A DNA stretch of 6,329 nucleotides from an uncultured Nitrospira sp. (GTDB taxonomy: Bacteria; Nitrospirota; Nitrospiria; Nitrospirales; UBA8639). The notes beneath the pieces were generated by a model that saw nothing but the letters and a program-made list of their open reading frames with translations, ran no database searches and had not been told where the DNA came from. Shown here piece by piece: positions 1 to 6,249 of the stretch. Position 1 is the stretch's first letter, and each line of letters starts with the position of its first letter. Location: the NCBI GenBank assembly GCA_902500695.1, contig CABVRQ010000130.1, forward strand, positions 1 through 6,329, written 5' to 3'. The position numbers were made by a program, and so were the translations under genes.

Positions 1-2598
1 TTGCCCAAAGGTGAGGGAGATGGGATGACGTTGGGGGGTCTTGGCATCCGGGGGCCAGACCTCAAAACTTCCTTCAATTTTGACCGGGATAATGGGGATG
101 TGTAATTCACAGGCCAGCACCCCAAGACCTTTCTTGAATGGAAGGAGCTGTCCATCAAGACTCCGTTCTCCTTCCGGAAAAATAAGGAGACTTTTTCCGT
201 TCCGGAGAAGGGCGACTGAGGCCTTGAGAACTGTGACCAGGGGCGTCTCCGGCCCCACGGGAATCACATGACCCACGCGTGCTATCCATCGACGAAATGG
301 TGATCGAAAAAAAGGTTCCCAGCCAAGGGTGTAAAGTTGTGTAAACGTGGATCGTGGCACAGTCCCCAAAATAATGAAGGGATCGATAAAACTCAGATGG
401 TTGGCCGCCAGGATAAAAGGTCCCTCCTTGGGTAGATGTGTGAGACCTTTGACGGTCAGTGGGAAGGCTATGCGGGAGAAGCTTCCTACAATGGCCATTC
501 CTATCTCCCCAATGATTTTATTCCCTCGGGAAAGCGGCGCGAGTACCGTCTTTTTCAGAGCTTGGGGGAGTGGGGTTTGGAAGATCTGATGCCAGGAGGT
601 CGTGGTTTCTCTGTGTTCAGTGGGAATTTGCTGGAGGGCCATGAGCTTTGTCATGACATCACGCACCGTGACGACTTCTCCCATGAACGTTTCCGGGACC
701 GGTCCCAACCGGCTTTCGAGGGCCGCTTGAAATTCGACCCGTTTCAACGAGTCGAATCCCAAGTCCAGATCCAGGTGATCGTCCAATCGTAAGGCCCGGT
801 CTGATGAAACCAGCCCGACAAGCGTTTGGATAACCGTTTGGCCAGTGGTCGTTTGGCGAATCTCCTGGTCGGTCTCAGATTCTTGCTCCGGTGCGGGTTC
901 AACGGCGGTCTTTGTTGATTGAGTCATGGCAAGAACAAGATGTCGCTGGATTTTTCCTAAGCGCGTACGTGGGAGGGGCTCTTTGATGAAGGTCACACCA
1001 CTAATCCGTTTATACGAGGGAAGGGACGCGGCAACACTATTGAGCGCATCTTTGATGTAGGTGGCAGAATCATGGATTGTGTGTTCTCGTAAATAATCAA
1101 AATTTGGCACGACCACGGCATGAAGATGTTCGCCCTCCTCACCAGCGCGGGGGAGTCCAAGGATGCAGAGTTCGGCGATGGCGGGATTCTGTTTGTAGGC
1201 TTCTTCCAATTCTTCGGGAAGAATGTTCTTTCCTCCAGGTGTGACGATCAGTTCCTTGATCCGTCCGGTAAGAAACAGGTATCCGTCTGAGTCCAGATAG
1301 CCCAGATCTCCGGTGTGAAACCAGCCATCACGAATAGCTTCTGCTGTTTCGGCCGGCGCTTGGTCATATCCCTTCATCACATTGGGTCCTCGTACCACCA
1401 CTTCTCCTATTCCTGCTTCGTTCGGCTGATCGATTCGCACCTCGACGCTGGCGAGTGGTGGGCCGACGGAGCCCGGTTTCAGGCGAGACAAGGAACTGAA
1501 GGCAATCACGGGCGCTGTTTCCGTGAGCCCGTACCCTTCACGAACCGTAAATCCCAGACTGCCTAAATCTTTCGAGATTTGTGGATCGAGTTTGGCTCCC
1601 CCGCTGCATAGAAGCTGAAGCGAGGAGCCAAAGCGGCGGTGAACCGGAGCAAAAAACCATCGTCCCGGATTCCATCTGGTATGGGATCTCACAAAATCCG
1701 ACAGGCGGAGTAGAAGCGTGATGAGCCAACGGACCAACACTGGACGTCGGCCGAGTTCTTCAAAAATTGACCGACGAATCATGGTAAAAATTTGGGGAAC
1801 TCCCACTGCGATCGTGATTCCCGTCTCATGTATGCATTGCATCAGATCCGGCCCCTTGAGGGATGATAAGAAGGTCATTCTTGCACCCAGGAGAAGGGGA
1901 ACGAGGTAGGCGATCATGAAGGGATAGGCATGGTGTAGAGGGAGCATCACTAAAAAGTTATCTTCATGCCCCGCTAAATCTTTCCCCATAATGTCTTTGG
2001 CGTTGGCCATAAAATTACGGTGCGTGAGTAACACGCCTTTGGGTTTTTTAGTGGTGCCGGAGGTATAGAGTAACGAAGCCACGTCGTCCGGATTCACTCG
2101 CAGGTCGACGGGCGGTTTTTCCTGTCCTTGTTCTATGAGATCCTTCATGGGCAGGTGGTGAGATTTCGTGTCGGGATCCATGCTCACGATGGTGATGGTG
2201 GCTGGAAGTTCACGGACCAGGTTTACGGTTTTTGAGCTGACGAAGACAAACCGGCTATTGGACGTGGTGAGGAAGGACAGAAGTTGCTCCTGTGGCATTT
2301 GAATATCCAGGGGAACAGCGGTAGCGCCGACGGTGAGAATGCTGAGATGAGCGATCACCCATTCCGGACAATTTTCAGCCACAATTGCGACGCGATGCTC
2401 CGGACGAAGTCCATGCCCATGAAGACTACTCGCCAGTCCCCGAACAAGCTTCGACACTTCCCCGTAGGTCTGTTGTCGATAGTCCTCTCCTTCTTTTATT
2501 TGCATGACCACATGATCGGGGGCGATTGCCGAGAGTGCGAAAAACGCCTCAGGAATAGTATCTGGAAGGTGAGCGGGAGCGATGAGAGGAGCCTGCAT
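1..2598 (-). CDS. Fused acyl-CoA/acyl-ACP synthetase - acyl carrier protein - PlsC acyltransferase (C-terminus cut by window edge)
   Basis: The minus-strand frame is open from ATG at 2598 to base 1 (866 codons, no internal stop; upstream in-frame stop at 2647-2649). An AGGAG lies 9 nt before the start. Residues 1 to about 557 are an AMP-forming fatty-acid ligase: phosphate loop YTSGTTKKPKGV (178-189), GYGLTET (355-361), HTGD with D431, TGRIKE with R446, PGGKN, and the C-terminal catalytic lysine K549 in LGKIQR. A hydrophobic, tryptophan-rich insert at about 285-325 fits long-chain ligases. After a Glu/Thr-rich linker, an ACP domain (about 575-650) carries GFDSL, with S617 as the expected phosphopantetheine site. 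Residues about 685-866 are a PlsC/LPLAT acyltransferase: NHLSFID (733-739, catalytic H734 and D739), FPEGERS (807-813) and IPIIPV (834-839). Inferred role: activate free fatty acids, hold them on the internal ACP and acylate a lysophospholipid or glycerol phosphate at the inner membrane. Domain identities are strong; the exact substrates are unknown. It is Aas-like in function but has the opposite domain order. Probably only a short C-terminal part is missing. Confidence 0.93.
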   Translation of the reverse strand, partial: MQAPLIAPAHLPDTIPEAFFALSAIAPDHVVMQIKEGEDYRQQTYGEVSKLVRGLASSLHGHGLRPEHRVAIVAENCPEWVIAHLSILTVGATAVPLDIQMPQEQLLSFLTTSNSRFVFVSSKTVNLVRELPATITIVSMDPDTKSHHLPMKDLIEQGQEKPPVDLRVNPDDVASLLYTSGTTKKPKGVLLTHRNFMANAKDIMGKDLAGHEDNFLVMLPLHHAYPFMIAYLVPLLLGARMTFLSSLKGPDLMQCIHETGITIAVGVPQIFTMIRRSIFEELGRRPVLVRWLITLLLRLSDFVRSHTRWNPGRWFFAPVHRRFGSSLQLLCSGGAKLDPQISKDLGSLGFTVREGYGLTETAPVIAFSSLSRLKPGSVGPPLASVEVRIDQPNEAGIGEVVVRGPNVMKGYDQAPAETAEAIRDGWFHTGDLGYLDSDGYLFLTGRIKELIVTPGGKNILPEELEEAYKQNPAIAELCILGLPRAGEEGEHLHAVVVPNFDYLREHTIHDSATYIKDALNSVAASLPSYKRISGVTFIKEPLPRTRLGKIQRHLVLAMTQSTKTAVEPAPEQESETDQEIRQTTTGQTVIQTLVGLVSSDRALRLDDHLDLDLGFDSLKRVEFQAALESRLGPVPETFMGEVVTVRDVMTKLMALQQIPTEHRETTTSWHQIFQTPLPQALKKTVLAPLSRGNKIIGEIGMAIVGSFSRIAFPLTVKGLTHLPKEGPFILAANHLSFIDPFIILGTVPRSTFTQLYTLGWEPFFRSPFRRWIARVGHVIPVGPETPLVTVLKASVALLRNGKSLLIFPEGERSLDGQLLPFKKGLGVLACELHIPIIPVKIEGSFEVWPPDAKTPQRHPISLTFGQ

Positions 2599-2622
2599 CG
2601 TTTGAGTCTCCTGAAAGTGATA

Positions 2623-2637
2623 CCAAGAAAAGACTTG
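2623..2637. promoter_or_regulatory. Putative operator, proximal copy (CAAG-N6-CTTG)
   Basis: CCAAGAAAAGACTTG contains an inverted repeat CAAG/CTTG with a 6-bp centre (AAAAGA). It matches the distal copy at 2669-2683 in 12 of 15 positions and lies 25 bp before the ATG at 2598. It covers the predicted transcription start of the minus-strand lipid gene. A dimeric repressor bound here could block initiation. The responsible regulator is not in the window and the motif was not matched to a known family. Confidence 0.4.
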
Positions 2638-2643
2638 AAACCC

Positions 2644-2672
2644 AGTCTATCCGAAAGAGGGCATTGTTCCAA
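2644..2672 (-). promoter_or_regulatory. Candidate sigma-70 promoter for the ligase-ACP-acyltransferase gene
   Basis: Read on the minus strand, TTGGAA (2672-2667) resembles a -35 box (4 of 6 consensus bases) and TAGACT (2649-2644) a -10 box (4 of 6), with a 17-bp spacer. Transcription would begin near 2637, giving a leader of about 40 nt before ATG 2598 that contains the AGGAG ribosome site at 2612-2608. The spacing is ideal but both hexamers are imperfect, so this is a moderate call. Its position between two copies of the CAAG-N6-CTTG palindrome adds weight. Confidence 0.4.
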
Positions 2673-2684
2673 GACCGGACTTGG
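2669..2684. promoter_or_regulatory. Putative operator, distal copy (CCAAG-N6-CTTGG)
   Basis: CCAAGACCGGACTTGG is a perfect 5-bp inverted repeat around a 6-bp centre, and overlaps the candidate -35 box of the minus-strand lipid gene (2667-2672). It lies 46 bp centre to centre from the proximal copy. A second inverted repeat, CCGGA (2675-2679) with TCCGG (2688-2692), overlaps it, so the region can fold in two mutually exclusive ways on paper. Binding by a dimeric repressor is the simplest reading, by inference only. Confidence 0.42.
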
Positions 2685-2692
2685 GTATCCGG

Positions 2693-2903
2693 AAACTGGC
2701 CTAAAAAAAGCGGAAGGTAGGTGTGATGAGGCTTACTCAGCAGGAAGGGCGAAAATTTAGTACGCAGAAGGCAAGCACAAAAGCTTAACAAAAAAGAAAA
2801 AAAATCCGAAAACACCAGGAGATTTCTATTTTGGCGCCTGATGGCTTTTGTGGCCACTCCCTAGAAGGTTGTTTTGATTTATAGTTGAAGAAGGGATTGT
2901 TCT
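2693..2903. other. Remainder of the divergent intergenic region, with an A-rich block
   Basis: No coding sequence is supported here. The main feature is an A-rich run, A6-G-A8 at 2790-2804, preceded by a TTAACA (2785-2790) inside a loose inverted repeat AAGC/GCTT (2773-2786). The block lies about 100 bp before the HD-GYP start and could bend DNA or act as an upstream promoter element. A TATAGT (2880-2885) resembles a -10 box, but no -35 partner is found at normal spacing, and a start there would leave almost no leader. The promoter of the HD-GYP gene therefore remains unassigned. Confidence 0.4.
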
Positions 2904-4310
2904 ATGCCGTTCTTTAAAGTTGAAGATCCCCGGGATCTTCACGTCGGGACGTTTGTCAAACTGGAAGGGTCCTGGTTCAGCCATCCTTTTCCCACGAACA
3001 CCTTTCAAATCAAATCCTCAGATGATCTGGCCACTATTCAAGCCCTCAAAAATGTCGTCATTCTCCAAGATCCCGACCGGTCCGCCTTGGTAGATGCCGA
3101 GGAGGATTCAGATCAAAACCAGCGGCTTTTGAATGACGAGGAGAGTGCAAGCAGGGAGGAAGATACGGAGGCCACTTTTGAATCAGAATTGGATCACCCT
3201 GCAGACAGCGAACCACTTATTAAAGAATCTTCTCTATCCACAATCCTGGACCGGCGAGAGGATTACCATGAGTTTCAGGATCATCTGCGTAAGGTCGAAG
3301 GGGCATATCAAAAAAACCTGGGACAGGGCAATGAATTGTTTCGGCAACTGAGTGATCGCCGGCCGTCTGGACCTAAAACGGCGGATACGATGATCACCAG
3401 TATTGTCACGGCCATACAACATCCCCAAACGGCGATGTCGTTAATTGATGTTGTCGGCAGTAGCGGCGCCACATGGGGCCTGTCCGAACATGCTCTCAAC
3501 GTGTGTACCCTTTCCCTCCTCATTGGCCGTCAGATGGGTTTGGAAGACGAAGGATTACTTGACCTTGGGCGTGGAGCCCTATTCCACGATGTGGGTTATC
3601 GCGCGTTACCCATGAACGTGCGATTTAGTGCGGTTGGTATGAAAATCGAATCGGATCCGGAATGGGGGAAACGACATACGGAGGTAGGGCGACAGCTCAT
3701 GGCGGCCTTCCCTGATACCAGTCCAGCAGTATTGGAAATGATTGGTCAGCATCATGAACGACTGGATGGTTCCGGGTTTCCCAAGGGCATGAGGGCAAGT
3801 GACCTCTCGTTGCTGACAAAAATCGTCATGGTGGCCGATCATTATGATGAACTCTGCAATGCCCCTGATCCGAAAACGAGTCTCACTCCCCATGCGGCCC
3901 TGTCCCGCCTTTTTCGCCACGTCGTCATGAAGGGGGAATCGTCCAGATTCTGTCCGGAGGTGGTGCAAGCACTGGTGCAGGCCATTGGGGTCTATCCACC
4001 AGGGAGCTTGGTGGAATTAACGGATGGATTTCTCGGGGTCGTGGCACGGATCAATATTCATCACCCAACAAGACCGACAGTGTTGTTGTATGCGCCTTGG
4101 ATTTGCCGAAGTGATGGGATGTTGGTCAATTTGGCACAAGAGCCTGAGTTGGAAATCAAGCAGGCTCTTCATGTAAAGGATATACCCCTGCCTGCCCTGG
4201 CGTACTTAAGCCCCCGTCGAATGGCCGTGTTTGTGCATGCGACCGAACCCACCACCATGGCGTTCAATAGCCGCCGCGGCCAATCCCACAAGTCTTCTCT
4301 CCTGCATTAA
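2904..4310 (+). CDS. DUF3391 / HD-GYP domain protein, probable cyclic-di-GMP phosphodiesterase
   Basis: This 468-residue cytoplasmic protein has no signal peptide or membrane segment. Residues 1-50 match the DUF3391 pattern often found before HD-GYP domains (VKLEGSWFSHPF, then a KSSDDLATIQAL-like stretch). An acidic, probably disordered linker follows at about 61-105. The HD-GYP domain spans about 165-365: first histidine H196, HD pair H228-D229, H258, signature HHERLDGSGFP at 283-293 (consensus HHExxxGxGYP), and D312 in the ADHYDE segment, so all expected metal ligands are present. The lysine that normally follows in HDxGK is Y232, and GYP reads GFP. The C-terminal part (PPGSLVEL and LSPRRMAVF segments) is the usual tail of this group. 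Family role: hydrolysis of cyclic-di-GMP to pGpG or GMP, lowering biofilm signalling. Activity here is uncertain because of Y232. The ATG at 2904 has AAGGG 8 nt upstream and an in-frame stop at 2886-2888, so no N-terminal extension is possible. The next gene follows in the same direction after 223 bp. Confidence 0.92.
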   Translation: MPFFKVEDPRDLHVGTFVKLEGSWFSHPFPTNTFQIKSSDDLATIQALKNVVILQDPDRSALVDAEEDSDQNQRLLNDEESASREEDTEATFESELDHPADSEPLIKESSLSTILDRREDYHEFQDHLRKVEGAYQKNLGQGNELFRQLSDRRPSGPKTADTMITSIVTAIQHPQTAMSLIDVVGSSGATWGLSEHALNVCTLSLLIGRQMGLEDEGLLDLGRGALFHDVGYRALPMNVRFSAVGMKIESDPEWGKRHTEVGRQLMAAFPDTSPAVLEMIGQHHERLDGSGFPKGMRASDLSLLTKIVMVADHYDELCNAPDPKTSLTPHAALSRLFRHVVMKGESSRFCPEVVQALVQAIGVYPPGSLVELTDGFLGVVARINIHHPTRPTVLLYAPWICRSDGMLVNLAQEPELEIKQALHVKDIPLPALAYLSPRRMAVFVHATEPTTMAFNSRRGQSHKSSLLH

Positions 4311-4437
4311 CGTCCAGTCACGTACAATCCTGGGCCCACTTTCGGTTCTCCTGAAGTCTAAGTGGATTCATCTATCTGTAGGCGATCGAAACCGGAAAGG
4401 CGGACCCCCCCCGACATGCCGGATTGAGTTTTCTGGT
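4311..4437. other. Spacer after the HD-GYP gene, no clear terminator
   Basis: No gene is supported in this stretch. It holds a TGGGCCCA palindrome (4331-4338), several CCGG elements (4392-4395, 4419-4422) and a C8 run. I see no GC-rich hairpin followed by a T-run, so transcripts from the HD-GYP gene may read through into the next gene. Confidence 0.4.
4405..4412. repeat. C8 homopolymer in the intergenic region
   Basis: Eight consecutive C bases lie 25 bp upstream of the -35 box at 4438. Runs of this length can slip during replication. A change in length here would move any upstream activator site relative to the promoter but would not alter the promoter spacer. Confidence 0.7.
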
Positions 4438-4465
4438 TTGAACAATTATGGAAAAGGGGTACAAT
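4438..4465 (+). promoter_or_regulatory. Sigma-70-like promoter for the REC-PAS-PAS-GAF gene
   Basis: TTGAAC (4438-4443, 4 of 6 consensus bases) and TACAAT (4460-4465, 5 of 6) are separated by 16 bp. The predicted start is near 4472, giving a leader of about 60 nt before ATG 4534. This would let the receiver gene be expressed independently of the HD-GYP gene upstream. Confidence 0.55.
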
Positions 4466-4485
4466 GCTTCCTCATTCCGGCCTAG

Positions 4486-4529
4486 GTCCTCTGTAGGAGG
4501 ATGTCTTTCTTTCGAGAAGGATAAGGAGG
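4486..4529 (+). promoter_or_regulatory. Structured leader: two abutting hairpins ending at the Shine-Dalgarno sequence
   Basis: Hairpin 1 pairs 4486-4491 with 4497-4502 (TCCTC with GAGGA plus one G-U pair, loop TGTAG) and buries a first GGAGG at 4496-4500. Hairpin 2 pairs 4503-4510 with 4515-4522 (8 pairs, two of them G-U, loop TTCG). The real ribosome site AAGGAGG (4523-4529) begins at the next base and lies 4 nt before ATG 4534. The layout leaves the second site single-stranded and the first hidden. The pairings are read directly; whether they regulate translation is inference. Confidence 0.4.
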
Positions 4530-4533
4530 CAAG

Positions 4534-6249
4534 ATGGAGACCGCGCGGACGAGCCAACCTCGTATTCTCGTTGTGGATGACGAGACGGACATTTGTCTGG
4601 CCCTGAGCGATTTACTGGGCAACGAAGGCTATCAGGTGGAGGCGGTGGAGACCGGAAATGAAGCCTTACGTCGTGTGTCCTCCCCTCACCCCTATAGTGC
4701 CGTCATCCTAGATTTAGGTCTACCGGACCTTGATGGCCTGATTGTCCTGCAACGTCTGCATGGACAGGATGCCACCCTTCCCGTGATCATTCTCACCGCA
4801 CATGGCGACCAAAAGGAAAAAATTACCTCCCTGCAACATCATGCGTTTGCCCACCTAATCAAACCGTATGACCGACAAGAAGTCATCGAGATGGTGCATC
4901 GCGCGGTTGCGGTTAAAAATCTGACTTGGAAGGCTGCGCAGGCAGAAGAGGCGCTCACTTCGAGTGAAACGCAACGTCAGCTCGAACAGCAACATACGCA
5001 CACGCTGCTTTCCGAAAGCGAACAACGGCTCCATTTAGCCTTGAAGGCCGGCAACATGGGAATTTGGGATTGGGACATTGTCTCGAATCAAGTCATTTGG
5101 TCGGAGGATGTTCCAGGCTTGTTTGGTCTGACCGAAGGTCCACTGCCTAGAACGTTGGAGGAATTTCTTCCTTATGTGCATCCCCACGACCGCGCCCTAA
5201 CCGCCGAGGCCCTCCGAGCCACTTTAGAAGAGGATGCTCCATACTATCTTGACCATCGAATCGTGTGGCCATCTGGAGAAGTTCGCTGGCTGAGTTGTAA
5301 GGGCCAGGTCACCCACGATTCACAGGGGCGGCCACAGCGGATGCTGGGCACCATTCAAGATATCACAACCCGAAAACAACAAGATCTTCAACTGCGGGAG
5401 AGTGAATCCCGCTTTCGGGAGGTGGTGGAAGCCATTCGGGAAGTGTTTTGGGTGAGTAATCCCGAAAAAACTGAGATTCTGTATATCAGCCCTGGGTATG
5501 AAAGTATCTGGGGTCGGTCCTGTTCTGGTCTGTATGCTTCTCCGCAATCCTGGATGGACGCCATCCATCCTGAGGACAAGGAACGAATACGAGCCCGAGC
5601 GCTAACCAAACAAACCCTTGGAAGTTATGATGAGGAATACCGAATTATTACACTGGACGAAAGCATCCGATGGATACGTGATCGAGCCTTTCCGGTGATA
5701 GAGCAGGGGGGAAAAGTTCAACGAATTGTCGGAGTGGCGGAGGATATTACTGAGCGAAAACAGGTTCAACATGGTCTGCAAGCTCTGGCAGAAGCTTCCT
5801 GGGAATTAACCGGCCCCCCCCTTTTTGAAACATTGGTGTGGGAAATGGCAGCTATTCTGAACGTGAAATTTGCCTTTATTGCTGAACACCTAAACGGGAA
5901 ACGTGCTCGAACGCACGCCTCCTGGGCGGATGGGTCGATTGCCGATCCCATGGAATATTCGCTCTCGGGGACTCCTTGCGAAGAGGCGTGGAAAGGCAAT
6001 CGGTGTTTTTGGGGGGATCACGTTCGGCAACACTTCCCTGATGATCAATGGTTGACTGACGAAGGTATTGAGTCCTATTTGGCATACCCCATTCGGGGTT
6101 TGGAGAGGCAAGTCATTGGGCACGTGGCCGTGATGGACGTGCGGCCTATGGCGCAAGATCCCTTTTGGGGAGGGATTTTAGAATTCGTGGCCTTGCGCGC
6201 GGCCTTGGAATTTCGGCGGATGAACATGAATCCCTCGTCCTCAAACTGA
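4534..6249 (+). CDS. Response regulator receiver - PAS - PAS - GAF protein without an output domain
   Basis: This 571-residue soluble signalling protein starts at ATG 4534 behind AAGGAGG; an in-frame stop at 4522-4524 excludes a longer start. Residues about 10-125 form a receiver domain with the acidic pair D15/D16, phosphoacceptor D60 in LDLGLPD, T88 and K110 in IKPYD, so it should accept phosphate. A Glu/Gln-rich helix (about 130-165) is probably a coiled coil. PAS 1 covers about 162-282 (WDWD near 178-181, HPHDR, ending DITTRKQ) and PAS 2 about 290-410 (SESRFREVVEAI, HPEDKER, ending DITERKQ). The remaining part, about 415-560, is GAF-like with GTPCE (C482), SYLAYPIRG and IGHVAVMD segments and a closing helix. 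No histidine kinase, GGDEF, EAL, HD-GYP or DNA-binding domain follows. It may work as a phosphorylated scaffold or ligand sensor for a partner protein; the HD-GYP protein upstream is one possible partner, by context only. A C8 run lies in its coding sequence at 5814-5821. Confidence 0.92.
   Translation: METARTSQPRILVVDDETDICLALSDLLGNEGYQVEAVETGNEALRRVSSPHPYSAVILDLGLPDLDGLIVLQRLHGQDATLPVIILTAHGDQKEKITSLQHHAFAHLIKPYDRQEVIEMVHRAVAVKNLTWKAAQAEEALTSSETQRQLEQQHTHTLLSESEQRLHLALKAGNMGIWDWDIVSNQVIWSEDVPGLFGLTEGPLPRTLEEFLPYVHPHDRALTAEALRATLEEDAPYYLDHRIVWPSGEVRWLSCKGQVTHDSQGRPQRMLGTIQDITTRKQQDLQLRESESRFREVVEAIREVFWVSNPEKTEILYISPGYESIWGRSCSGLYASPQSWMDAIHPEDKERIRARALTKQTLGSYDEEYRIITLDESIRWIRDRAFPVIEQGGKVQRIVGVAEDITERKQVQHGLQALAEASWELTGPPLFETLVWEMAAILNVKFAFIAEHLNGKRARTHASWADGSIADPMEYSLSGTPCEEAWKGNRCFWGDHVRQHFPDDQWLTDEGIESYLAYPIRGLERQVIGHVAVMDVRPMAQDPFWGGILEFVALRAALEFRRMNMNPSSSN
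5814..5821. repeat. C8 homopolymer followed by T5 inside the coding sequence
   Basis: Eight C bases followed by five T bases encode part of G-P-P-L-F at about residues 426-430, at the junction between PAS 2 and GAF. A one-base change would shift the frame and remove the GAF part. It is read here in the intact frame. Confidence 0.7.

Noticed and set aside
436..792. 118-residue plus-strand open frame opposite the ACP/acyltransferase region, and similar frames at 2284-2760 and 1315-1566
   Set aside because: They lie antisense to a continuous 866-codon gene with clear domain motifs, show no recognisable domain and have no convincing ribosome site.
2785..2813. TTAACA as a -35 box for the HD-GYP gene
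   Set aside because: No -10-like hexamer lies 16-18 bp downstream; the sequence there is GAAAAC-like.
2832..2865. Possible sigma-54 promoter before the HD-GYP gene (TGGC-rich segments)
   Set aside because: Neither segment has the required GG-N10-GC spacing.
3606..3968. 120-residue minus-strand open frame inside the HD-GYP gene
   Set aside because: It is antisense to the HD-GYP catalytic motifs and has no family signal.
4331..4338. TGGGCCCA palindrome as a terminator
   Set aside because: It has no loop and no following T-run.
4501..4524. Seven-codon leader peptide MSFFREG with its own GGAGG
   Set aside because: The GGAGG touches the ATG with no spacing, so initiation would be poor, and no amino acid is repeated as in attenuation peptides. 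It is kept only as part of the leader-structure observation.
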